Source: CAVYXK01 sp963772445 (GTDB taxonomy: Bacteria > Pseudomonadota > Alphaproteobacteria > Acetobacterales > Acetobacteraceae). Taken from it: a DNA stretch of 64,000 nucleotides. Within the stretch, counting starts at the first letter, position 1, and every line of letters starts with the position of its first letter. Below the pieces are notes generated by a model. That model was not told where the DNA came from, made no database searches, and was given only the letters and a program-made list of their open reading frames with translations. Shown here in pieces: positions 57,905-64,000 of this stretch. The position numbers were made by a program, and so were the translations under genes. Where the stretch lies: contig CAVYXK010000019.1 of the NCBI GenBank assembly GCA_963772445.1, positions 744,001-808,000 of the forward strand, in the 5' to 3' direction.

Positions 57905-57933
57905 TTGCCAGCATAGTATAGCACTGGTATGCT
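57905..57933 (+). promoter_or_regulatory. Candidate promoter of the DUF6788 gene
   Basis: TTGCCA (57905-57910) and TATGCT (57928-57933) with 17-bp spacing. The ATG follows 6 nt later, so the transcript would be leaderless. The agcata/tatgct arms also form a small inverted repeat in this divergent intergenic region. Confidence 0.5.
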
Positions 57934-57939
57934 AAACCT

Positions 57940-58257
57940 ATGACAAACAAACGCCTGGCAGTGATCAGAAAGCGCGTTGGAAGCATCAAGGCGCAGCTGG
58001 CCGGCATTGAAGACATGCGGCCCGGATCGCTCACCCGCCAGTACAAGGATCCAGAGAACCGGAGGGGACCCTACTACCAGCTCAGCTACACGCGGCAGAT
58101 GAGGAGCCGGACCGAATATGTTCCGCGCGACTATCTGCCCGAGGTGCGGCGTGAGATCCGCAACTATAAGCGCTTCAAGGCGCTCACCGCCCAGTGGATC
58201 GCCTTGAGCATCGAGCAGAGCCGCTTGATGATGAAGCGAGCCTTGCGACGGCAATGA
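57940..58257 (+). CDS. DUF6788-type small basic protein, IS-associated
   Basis: 105 residues: MTNKRLAVIRKRVGSIKAQL, then EDMRPGSLTRQYKDPENRRG and YYQLSYTRQMRSRTEYVPRD. It matches the DUF6788 pattern as I remember it, commonly beside IS4-type transposases, and is probably an accessory DNA-binding protein of the element. The following passenger ORF is 23 bp further on. Confidence 0.75.
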   Translation: MTNKRLAVIRKRVGSIKAQLAGIEDMRPGSLTRQYKDPENRRGPYYQLSYTRQMRSRTEYVPRDYLPEVRREIRNYKRFKALTAQWIALSIEQSRLMMKRALRRQ

Positions 58258-59224
58258 CCCGCGGTGCTATCCTCATCCGATGGGCAAGCGACGCGCAAAA
58301 CACCCCTTCGAGAACAACCCGTTCACTGACGCCTTCCTCGAATGGATGGGCTCGTCCGAGGGGGAACGCTCGGTCTACGCGCTCGATCTGGTCTTCGCCG
58401 CACTGGATAATGCCGACGTTGACCCCAAACGGCGCAAGATCGTCTGGGACGACGGGAAACGGCTGTCGATCGAGCAGTCGGCAGAATGCATCCATGCCGA
58501 GCATCCGGACGTGCCGCGCGACTTGATCGAAACTCACGTGGTCGGGTGGCTCGAGGGCTTTGCGCCGGAATCCTACTCCGAACGCCAGCTCGAGGAGCTC
58601 GACCGGCGGATGGCCGGGACTCACAATCTTCACGTCCATTAGCATCAAGTCTTCAGGCGTCAGCCACGTCACCTGATCGGCGCGCGTCTCCACTAGCTTC
58701 CCAATGATCGACGCCGGGGCGCCGTAGTGTGCCGCATCGCGTGCTATTGCGACCGTCACCGCCATGCTGCCTATGGTTTCTTGTCCCTGTTCCGTCGAAG
58801 CACTGTGAACGCCGATCCGCGAAGCGCGCTGCGCGAACCTTTCCACGCCAGCCACAAAAACCAGAAAGCAAGCTGACGCGCATTCCGGCCCAACCCCAAC
58901 TGTCAGCCGAGTGTTATGCACGTAATCCGCAAGCCGCTCAGCCTCTTCCACGTTACCGCCCGGGCTATCCAAAAGAAGCCACCATGCCGGCTCACCGCTC
59001 GGCAGGGCATTGATTGCGTTCCGCAGACGTTCGGTGTCGCCAGCCGCGATCTCTCCGCGCGCATAAACGCCACCACTAGAAAAACGATTATCCGACGAGA
59101 AGACCGGCCAGAACTGCATCGCCTGCGCGCGCCCGCCGAAACCAAGCGCCGCCACTGTAGCCAGCGCCGTGATGATCCTGCGGTAATAGTGCCAGCGGCG
59201 CGTGCTAGCATTGAGATTGGTCAT
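58184..59224 (-). CDS. ClpP-like secreted serine-protease-type protein, 3' end replaced by IS sequence
   Basis: The genuine part, about 59224-58626, encodes a signal peptide (RRIITALATVAALGFGGRAQA, cut near MQF) and a COG3904-like fold: SSGGVYARGEIAAGDTERLR, WLLLDSPGGNVEEAERLADY and the Ser-containing GPECASACFLVFVAGVERFA with HSAS and the C-terminal LTPEDLMLMDVKIV. From about 58625 onward the frame is the antisense of 58280-58642, so roughly the last 145 residues are an artefact of the insertion. AAGGTGA precedes the ATG at 59224. Fold and exported location are clear; the substrate is not. Confidence 0.65.
   Translation of the reverse strand: MTNLNASTRRWHYYRRIITALATVAALGFGGRAQAMQFWPVFSSDNRFSSGGVYARGEIAAGDTERLRNAINALPSGEPAWWLLLDSPGGNVEEAERLADYVHNTRLTVGVGPECASACFLVFVAGVERFAQRASRIGVHSASTEQGQETIGSMAVTVAIARDAAHYGAPASIIGKLVETRADQVTWLTPEDLMLMDVKIVSPGHPPVELLELAFGVGFRRKALEPPDHVSFDQVARHVRMLGMDAFCRLLDRQPFPVVPDDLAPFGVNVGIIQCGEDQIERVDRAFPLGRAHPFEEGVSERVVLEGVFCASLAHRMRIAPRVIAVARLASSSSGSARCSRRSTGR
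58280..58642 (+). CDS. Hypothetical acidic protein, probable IS passenger
   Basis: 120 residues: MGKRRAKHPFENNPFTDAFL, EWMGSSEGERSVYALDLVFA, WDDGKRLSIEQSAECIHAEH and a Glu-rich end. Codon pattern and lack of stops support a real gene. Its last ten residues (AGTHNLHVH) read into what would be the antisense of the protease gene, so its natural 3' end may be lost at the junction. It follows the DUF6788 gene and is likely part of the same element. Confidence 0.55.
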   Translation: MGKRRAKHPFENNPFTDAFLEWMGSSEGERSVYALDLVFAALDNADVDPKRRKIVWDDGKRLSIEQSAECIHAEHPDVPRDLIETHVVGWLEGFAPESYSERQLEELDRRMAGTHNLHVH

Positions 59225-59283
59225 GACCGATTTCACCTTGAGGGATCGTAGGCGCCAACCACGCAGAGTAACCCTCAGAACAT

Positions 59284-59451
59284 TCATCGGTGTTGTTCCC
59301 TACGGATGTGTGAGGGTTGTTTTTCCCGGTGCTGGTCGATGATCCGGCGCATCAGCTCGCCTACTGAGATGCCGAGGCGTTCGGCCTCGGCCTGTAGCCA
59401 AACGATCTGCGGCGCCGGGATTGAGAGGTTCAGTCTTGCCATCGCGGCCAT
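59284..59451 (-). CDS. Small ribbon-helix-helix-type protein
   Basis: 55 residues: MARLNLSIPAPQIVWLQAEA, then ERLGISVGELMRRIIDQHRE. A beta strand followed by two helices, with SVGELMRRIID the second, resembles CopG/Arc DNA-binding or antitoxin proteins. GGAG precedes the ATG at 59451 by about 10 nt. It lies 60 bp upstream of the secreted protease-like gene, on the same strand, and may control it. Confidence 0.55.
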   Translation of the reverse strand: MAAMARLNLSIPAPQIVWLQAEAERLGISVGELMRRIIDQHREKQPSHIRREQHR

Positions 59452-59557
59452 TGATCCATCTCCGTGTGGGTGCCGGCACGGATATGGCACGCGAATGGGT
59501 GCTACGTTACTGAAATGTGTGCATATACTGTATGCATGCCATACACTCGGTGCTGTC

Positions 59558-60523
59558 TCATAAGAAACCAGCCCCCGCATGATCCTTGAAGCTGTCGGCC
59601 CGACGGACGTAGCCGCGCAGCGTATCAACCGATCGGTGCCTCGATACCTCCATCATCTTGAACACTGATGCGCCGTGCTCGGCTGCGGAGGTGAGGAAGC
59701 CCGCGCGCAGGCTATGGCCGGCGAAGGCGCGGGGATCGAGGCCGGCGAGGGTGGCGTAGTGCTTGACGATATCGGCGGCGCTCTCGGCCGCGAGCCGGGC
59801 CGGTGAGATGCGGCCGCCTTTGAGCACGGGGCGGAAGATCGGGCCGGTGGTGATCGCGGCGGCGGCGAGCCAAGCCTGCAGCGCCTCGACGGGGCGCAGG
59901 CGGTAGCCGCGGGGGATGGCGATCTCGTGGCCTTCGCCTTCCTGGTCGGTCTTGCTGCGGCGGATCCGCACGCGGAGTCCGTCGGGGAATTCGGTGATGT
60001 CCTCGACCTCGAGGGCGACGAGCTCGGAGCGGCGGAAGGCGCCGGCAAAGCCGAGGGCGAGGAGGGCGCGGTCGCGCCGGCCGATCAGCGTGTGGGCGGG
60101 CACGTGGCGGAGCATTTGGGTGAGCACGTCGGCGGTGGCGGGGGCCTTCTGGTCGCGGGCGGTGCCGAGGGTGCGGCGGATGCCGTGGAGCGTGGTCTTT
60201 ACCAGTTCGCTGTTGGTGGGCGGCTCGATGAAGCCGGCGAGCTTGTGGACGTAGCGGATGGCGGCGACGCGGCGGCTGATGGTCGATGGCTTGGTGCCGG
60301 CCTGGGCTTCATTGGCGAGGAAGGCGGCGACGGTGGCGGGCTCGGCGGGGAGTGGGGTTAGCTCGCGGGCGGTGCACCAGGAGCGAAAGATGCGCCAGTC
60401 GGAGGTGTAGGCGCGGCGGGAGGCGGCGGCCTTGTCGGCCTCGGCGAAGCCGCGGACGGCGTCGATCTCGGCCGGGGCGAGGGCGCCATCGAGCGCCGGG
60501 CCGAGGGGGATCAGATCGTGCAA
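59558..60523 (-). CDS. Tyrosine recombinase/integrase
   Basis: 321 residues. N-terminal SAM-like core-binding domain (AAASRRAYTSDWRIFRSWC) and catalytic domain with GAFRRSELVALEVEDI (first Arg), DPRAFAGHSLRAGF (His-x2-Arg) and EVSRHRSVDTLRGYVRRADS (His and Tyr). A complete catalytic set, so it is probably active. A TTG start with GGAG upstream is likely. No attachment site was identified. Confidence 0.9.
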   Translation of the reverse strand: MHDLIPLGPALDGALAPAEIDAVRGFAEADKAAASRRAYTSDWRIFRSWCTARELTPLPAEPATVAAFLANEAQAGTKPSTISRRVAAIRYVHKLAGFIEPPTNSELVKTTLHGIRRTLGTARDQKAPATADVLTQMLRHVPAHTLIGRRDRALLALGFAGAFRRSELVALEVEDITEFPDGLRVRIRRSKTDQEGEGHEIAIPRGYRLRPVEALQAWLAAAAITTGPIFRPVLKGGRISPARLAAESAADIVKHYATLAGLDPRAFAGHSLRAGFLTSAAEHGASVFKMMEVSRHRSVDTLRGYVRRADSFKDHAGAGFL

Positions 60524-60603
60524 TGGGGTGCTCCGTGGTAGGGCGGGGATTGGGTGTTATCCGATGTTGAATAGCAACCGGAATGCCACCGCGTCAATGT
60601 ATA

Positions 60604-60640
60604 ACACCAGATAGCTTGACATCTGATGCATATCTGGTGT
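60604..60640. promoter_or_regulatory. Inverted repeat upstream of parA
   Basis: acaccagata (60604-60613) and tatctggtgt (60631-60640) are exact inverse copies around a 17-bp spacer that contains TTGACA on the plus strand. Just before the parA ATG at 60652, so a repressor operator or a partition site is possible. Divergent to the integrase gene. Confidence 0.5.
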
Positions 60641-60651
60641 CAACCCGGTGC

Positions 60652-61360
60652 ATGATCCTGACCATCGGCAACACCAAGGGAGGCGTCGGCAAGACGACGC
60701 TGGCGACACAACTCGCGCTGGCGTGGCAGGCCATGGGGCACGCTGTCCTGCTGATCGACGCCGACCGCCAAGGATCGGCACAGGCCGCCGCTTCGGCGCG
60801 CGCTGAGGCCGGTCGGTCGCCTCCCCTGGCATGTGCCCCCCGTCCATCTGCCCGAGGGGAAGGCGCTACGGGCTCAAATTGCCGCCCTGGCGGGCGCGTT
60901 CGAGGACATCCTGATCGATGCCGGCGGGCAGGACAGCGAGGCGTTGCGCGTCGCCATGTTCCGCTCCGACCTGTTGCTGGTGCCCGTGCAGCCGCGAGCG
61001 GTTGACGTGTGGGCACTCGCCGACATGGCGGCGCTGATCGACCGGGCACAGCAAGCTCGGGAGGACGAAGACCGGGCACCGCTCCAAGTCCTGGCCGTGC
61101 TGAACCTCGCCGACCCCGGCGACAACCGCGACACCGCCGAGACGATCGAGGCGCTGGCCGGCTTGCCGCAGTTCACCGCCACCACGGCGATCGTGCGCCG
61201 CCGCAAGGCGTTCGCCAACGCAATGGCGTTCGGGCTGGCCGTGGCCGAGGCGTCGCCGAGGGATCGAGACGCGAAGGCGTGCGACGAGATCGCGCAACTA
61301 ACCAGCAATCTCTTTGATGTAGGAGCAATGGCTGATGGCCATCACAAAGCGGCCGAGTGA
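60652..61360 (+). pseudogene. parA: ParA-type ATPase, frameshifted by a 4-bp duplication
   Basis: Deviant Walker A in ILTIGNTKGGVGKTTLATQL, VLLIDADRQGSAQAAASARA, then the frame breaks after EAGR. CGGTCGGT at 60810-60817 is a 4-bp tandem duplication; removing one copy joins it to LPWHVPPVHLPEGKALRAQI, then EDILIDAGGQDSEALRVAMF (Walker B region) and VVLNLADPG-type residues to 61360. Unlike the homopolymer cases in this window this is a 4-bp insertion, so real loss is plausible. Partition of a plasmid or integrated element is the expected role. Confidence 0.75.
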
Positions 61361-61565
61361 GGCCGAGCGGTTCTTTGCCGGCGCGCCGGACGCCAAGCCG
61401 ACGCCGAAACTGGTCGGCAAGCGCCGACCGCTCACGTTCACTCTGCCCCCCGATCTGGTCGAGCGGATCGATGCGGTCGCAAGCGAGGAACGGCGCTCAC
61501 GGGCGAAGATGATCGAGATCGCCCTGGAAGACTTCCTCGAACGCCGGCAGCGGGAGGCAGCATGA
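61335..61565 (+). CDS. CopG-type ribbon-helix-helix protein next to parA
   Basis: 76 residues ending with a clear RHH: RRPLTFTLPPDLVERIDAVA, then SEERRSRAKMIEIALEDFLE. It overlaps the end of parA by 26 bp and is a likely ParB-like or repressor partner. Its stop overlaps the next small gene by ATGA. Confidence 0.7.
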   Translation: MAITKRPSEAERFFAGAPDAKPTPKLVGKRRPLTFTLPPDLVERIDAVASEERRSRAKMIEIALEDFLERRQREAA

Positions 61566-61657
61566 TCGACGTGGAAGCACTCCGTTCCGCCATTGCCAAC
61601 GCGATCGACGCGCTGGACCTTGAAGACCGCACACCTCGGCGGCGGGCGGCAGCATGA
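61562..61657 (+). CDS. 31-residue coupled micro-ORF
   Basis: ATG in the ATGA of the CopG stop, ending in the ATGA that starts the next gene. Peptide MIDVEALRSAIANAIDALDL, then EDRTPRRRAAA: amphipathic helix plus basic tail. Two overlap couplings suggest it is translated. Below usual length limits. Confidence 0.5.
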   Translation: MIDVEALRSAIANAIDALDLEDRTPRRRAAA

Positions 61658-61962
61658 CCAAGTTCAAGAAGGTCATCGCCACTGCCGAAGCAAAGGTCGC
61701 CAAAGCTGAGGCCGAAGCGTTCGCGGCCCGGCTAGAGGCTATCGAAGCGATCTTACAGAACGCCAGTGAATACGACGTGCTGATGCTGTGCGCGCGTGTC
61801 CTCGCGACAGTTGCCCCGGACTGTTGCGATAAGCACCAGGAGGAATTCAAGGGGGAGCTTCTGCGGGTTCTGAGCGATTGCGTTGAAATCGTCCGCCAAG
61901 AGCGGGACGCGGCCGAGGCTGACGAGAACCGCGACAGCGACGCACACCCACCGGTGCACTGA
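61654..61962 (+). CDS. Coiled-coil hypothetical protein
   Basis: 102 residues: KFKKVIATAEAKVAKAEAEA, then a helical body with two adjacent cysteines (VAPDCCDKHQEEFKGELLRV). Heptad-like charged start suggests a coiled coil. Third gene in a coupled ATGA chain. Function unknown. Confidence 0.5.
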   Translation: MTKFKKVIATAEAKVAKAEAEAFAARLEAIEAILQNASEYDVLMLCARVLATVAPDCCDKHQEEFKGELLRVLSDCVEIVRQERDAAEADENRDSDAHPPVH

Positions 61963-62019
61963 GGAAAAACGCATCGCGCGCTCGAACACTACGAGCAGGA
62001 ACACGGTGAGGGGGACACG

Positions 62020-62451
62020 ATGGAAAGAACACACGACTACCTGCTGGCGCTCGGACGCGTGCTCATGAGCGGCCTGTTCGTCTGGGGAGGATACGCGAAG
62101 CTGATGGCCCCTGGTGCAACGACGCAATATTTCGCTCACGTCGGGGTGCCTTTGCCGGGGGTGATGGTCTGGGTCGCGATACTCGTCGAACTCGTCGGTG
62201 GTATCGTGCTCCTTGTCGGCTTCAAGACGCAGTGGGTCGCCGGGTTGTTGGCAATTTGGTCTCTCATCACGGGATTTGCGGTTCACTTAGTCGCCGGCGT
62301 CAGTGCTGCTGATGCGATGGTTGCCTACGACAATATGATTCACTTCTACAAGAACTTAGCTATGGCGGGTGGCTTTTTGTTCGTGCTGGTTTACGGAGCC
62401 GGCCAACTGAGTATCGACGGCAGGTTTCGAGTGGCGGCGCAGACTTCATGA
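62020..62451 (+). CDS. DoxX-family membrane protein
   Basis: 143 residues, four membrane helices; LLALGRVLMSGLFVWGGYAK, then VLVELVGGIVLLVGFKTQW and HFYKNLAMAGGFLFVLVYGA are the DoxX signature. DoxX proteins sit in the inner membrane and are often involved in redox or respiratory accessory functions. After its stop the frame continues to 62580 with SWSNGITTYTNIYRGDGRIT, then TCLTHQVGG, a gene remnant without a start. Confidence 0.82.
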   Translation: MERTHDYLLALGRVLMSGLFVWGGYAKLMAPGATTQYFAHVGVPLPGVMVWVAILVELVGGIVLLVGFKTQWVAGLLAIWSLITGFAVHLVAGVSAADAMVAYDNMIHFYKNLAMAGGFLFVLVYGAGQLSIDGRFRVAAQTS

Positions 62452-62617
62452 CACGCGCAGTCGAGCACGTCATGGTCCAACGGCATCACGACCTACACGA
62501 ACATCTACCGGGGCGACGGCAGGATCACGACGTGCCTGACCCATCAAGTGGGCGGCATTGTGCACACGACGTGCGAGCCATGAGCGACCGCCTCGCCCGC
62601 CGCGCTGACCGGCTCGG

Positions 62618-62707
62618 ATGAACGACTGGCGTTCATGGCTGAAAGTTCTGTCGTGGGCTGCCGTCGTCTGCGCCGCGATCCTGCTCGCCATGGACTTACT
62701 CGGGTGA
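62618..62707 (+). CDS. 29-residue single-helix membrane peptide
   Basis: ATG 62618: MNDWRSWLKVLSWAAVVCAA, then ILLAMDLLG. One hydrophobic helix after an N-terminal Trp-rich amphipathic part. No convincing Shine-Dalgarno. Small and tentative. Confidence 0.35.
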   Translation: MNDWRSWLKVLSWAAVVCAAILLAMDLLG

Positions 62708-62892
62708 TGTGGTGGGATTTACTTGAGCAATGACCCCGTGGAGCGCGCTCGCATGACGACCGACCGGCTCGCGCGAGCGCGCGTCATCGAGGAAGCCGGC
62801 ATGGCTCGCGACAAGTGCGCGCCGAGATCACCCGGTTGGAGACCGCGACCAAGCAGGACGTTGAGCGCGTCCAGGCAACGCTCAGGGCCTTG

Positions 62893-63128
62893 AATGCGTT
62901 CAGGCGACACTCAAGGCGGACATTGCCCGGCTAGAGGTCGCGACCAAGGCCGAGACCGTCCGGTTGGAAACGGCGACAACGGCGCGGCTCGCAGAGCTGA
63001 AGTTCGACCTGACGGTGCGCGCGATCACCGCGTTGGTAGCAGCGATCGGCATCCTGTTCGCCGCGCTGCATCTCTGGCCGCCGCATGGCAGACTGGTCCG
63101 CACGCTGGGCAGCGCTGCGAGAGCTTGA
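62893..63128 (+). pseudogene. DUF1640-like coiled-coil remnant
   Basis: LKADIARLEVATKAETVRLE, then TATTARLAELKFDLTVRAIT and ALVAAIGILFAALHLWP: coiled coil then C-terminal membrane helix, as in DUF1640 proteins. The 5' part (62750-62892) has repeated, frame-jumping copies of the coiled-coil codons, so the intact gene is not recoverable. Confidence 0.4.
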
Positions 63129-63336
63129 CGGCGACGCTTGGGATCAGGAGAGCGAGCTGTAGAAGAGCGAATATCGCGCCGCCTTTGTCGCCTGCGCGCT
63201 AGGCCGTTCTGGCTGGACGCGCGAGAATGCCGAGGCCTGGGCGACCGAGATCGTTGCCGAAGCGCTGCTCTACCATGCGGGTGATCCGGTAAAGGCCGCG
63301 CAGGCGGATGTCGTTGCCTGCGAACAAGAGGCCTGA
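63085..63336 (+). pseudogene. Small hypothetical protein with an in-frame TAG
   Basis: MADWSARWAALRELDGDAWD, then QESEL, TAG at 63160-63162, and in the same frame KSEYRAAFVACALGRSGWTR, then ENAEAWATEIVAEALLYHAG to TGA 63336. The flow across the stop is seamless, so a nonsense mutation (or sequence error) in an 83-codon gene is likely. Function unknown. Confidence 0.5.
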
Positions 63337-63393
63337 GCGATCGGTTGCAGAACCTCCGCGCCCGGCGATTGTTGCGCCGAGCCGGAGGACATC

Positions 63394-63678
63394 ATGCCCG
63401 CACGAACCGCCGCGCCGTCAGCGACCCCATCAGCCCGCTCCGCCCTGCACCGGCCGATACAGTCATCCGCCGAGCTCGCCGCGGTGATCGGGCCAGGCCC
63501 GGTGACCCGAGCCGAAGCAACGAGCCGGCTCTGGGGCTATATCCGCGACCATCAGTGCCAGAACCCTGAGAACAAGCGCGAGATACTGGCAGATGCGAAG
63601 TTGAAGCCCGTGCTGGGTGGGGCGGCATCAGCAACAATGTTCGAGGTGCCGAAGCACCTCAACCGGCACCTCACGTGA
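63394..63678 (+). CDS. SWIB/MDM2-domain protein
   Basis: 94 residues. After an Ala/Ser/Pro-rich start comes a SWIB domain: RPIQSSAELAAVIGPGPVTR, then LWGYIRDHQCQNPENKREIL and MFEVPKHLNRHL. SWIB proteins of bacteria are of unclear role, probably chromatin- or topoisomerase-associated. Stop is in an ATGA-like overlap with an unassigned frame. Confidence 0.78.
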   Translation: MPARTAAPSATPSARSALHRPIQSSAELAAVIGPGPVTRAEATSRLWGYIRDHQCQNPENKREILADAKLKPVLGGAASATMFEVPKHLNRHLT

Positions 63679-63781
63679 GCGGCGATCATCTCTCGGCCTG
63701 CTGTTCCGCCGGCGACCCAACAAACCGGTCATCGTTCGCACTCCCGGCGGCCGGGCTCACCGGCCTCAGCATCGAGCTGCA

Positions 63782-64000
63782 TCAGGCGTGCCCGCCCGGC
63801 GCGATCGGCGGCAACACGCGCAAATCCGAAATCATCGCCTGCAGATACGCGTGCACCGCCGTAGCCATTCCCGCCGCGGTCCGATGGCGGCGAAGGCAAG
63901 CGCGGCAGAGGCCCGACGTCGCCGCCCGCTTAAAGTCGTCGCGGCACGCATGAATGGCCACGATCGCGTGCGGCAGTGCGGTGAGGCTGAGCACGGCCCC
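63782..64000 (-). CDS. Possible truncated hypothetical protein at the right edge
   Basis: A frame on the minus strand runs to the window edge with LCRACLRRHRTAAGMATAVH, then AYLQAMISDLRVLPP. I recognise no family and the start lies outside; a plus-strand frame at 63675 overlaps it. Low confidence. Confidence 0.2.
   Translation of the reverse strand, partial: GAVLSLTALPHAIVAIHACRDDFKRAATSGLCRACLRRHRTAAGMATAVHAYLQAMISDLRVLPPIAPGGHA

Noticed and set aside
56799..58046. 415-aa frame overlapping the IS4-type transposase in another frame of the same strand
   Set aside because: Arg/Ala-rich shadow of the transposase with no motif.
59927..60361. Glycine/alanine-rich 144-aa plus-strand frame
   Set aside because: Antisense of the integrase; repetitive composition arises from its GC codons.
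60874..61308. 144-aa minus-strand frame antisense to parA
   Set aside because: Shadow; parA motifs on the plus strand are decisive.

Overview
The window reads as the chromosome of a high-GC alphaproteobacterium, most likely Acetobacteraceae/Rhodospirillales. The basis is a single bifunctional Rsh with rpoZ and acpS beside it, the mreB-mreC-mreD-mrdA-rodA order, an alphaproteobacterial-type leuA leader, and a plasmid-like parA/CopG/SWIB tail. This is inference from gene content; no rRNA or tRNA gene was found to anchor it.

Layout. 0-8.7 kb: core genes (secA, a parvulin, acpS, rsh, rpoZ, folK, a NYN-domain protein, a family 4/5-type uracil-DNA glycosylase). 8.8-15.6 kb: accessory metabolism (an orphan sdhA-like flavoprotein with a damaged FAD motif, MmgE/PrpD, Ohr, two SDRs, a LysR regulator framed by a 20-bp inverted repeat). 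15.8-24.2 kb: cell-shape operon, small lipoproteins, and leuA behind a leucine-rich leader peptide with a 2:3 / 3:4 attenuator. 24.2-35.8 kb: an accessory island. It holds a minus-strand operon that looks like a cyanobactin-related peptide-maturation system in a proteobacterium: an S8 subtilisin, a CGGC mini-protein, a PatG-like domain protein and two Cys-containing peptides sharing a PGFTAE leader. Two duplicated regulators (OmpR-type winged helix, TolB-like domain, TPR, rhodanese) sit next to it, with a PEP-CTERM protein between them. Each regulator shares an intergenic region carrying 10-bp-spaced GCTAAATC repeats with a divergent gene. The second regulator is split by an ISL3-type insertion with an 8-bp target duplication. 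The island also carries two copies of a dead P-type ATPase fragment.

35.8-49.4 kb: a FAD oxidoreductase with branched-chain-amino-acid-type ABC components (no ATPases), an MscS channel fused to a cyclic-nucleotide-binding domain, a DsbA-like isomerase, an LLM oxidoreductase, VapBC, an M20 peptidase, FetAB and GlpD. 49.7-56.3 kb: a giant (about 1,980 aa) P-loop STAND-like protein and an overlapping partner, a candidate defence module. 56.4-58.6 kb: an IS4-type element with an 84-bp tandem duplication, DUF6788 protein and passenger. 58.2-64 kb: a serine-protease-like secreted protein, a tyrosine recombinase, a broken parA with coupled small genes, DoxX and SWIB, resembling an integrated plasmid-like element.

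A warning for users: at least six genes, including secA and rsh, are broken by one-base changes in short homopolymers. Because two of these are core genes, I treat most of these frameshifts as probable consensus errors rather than real inactivation.
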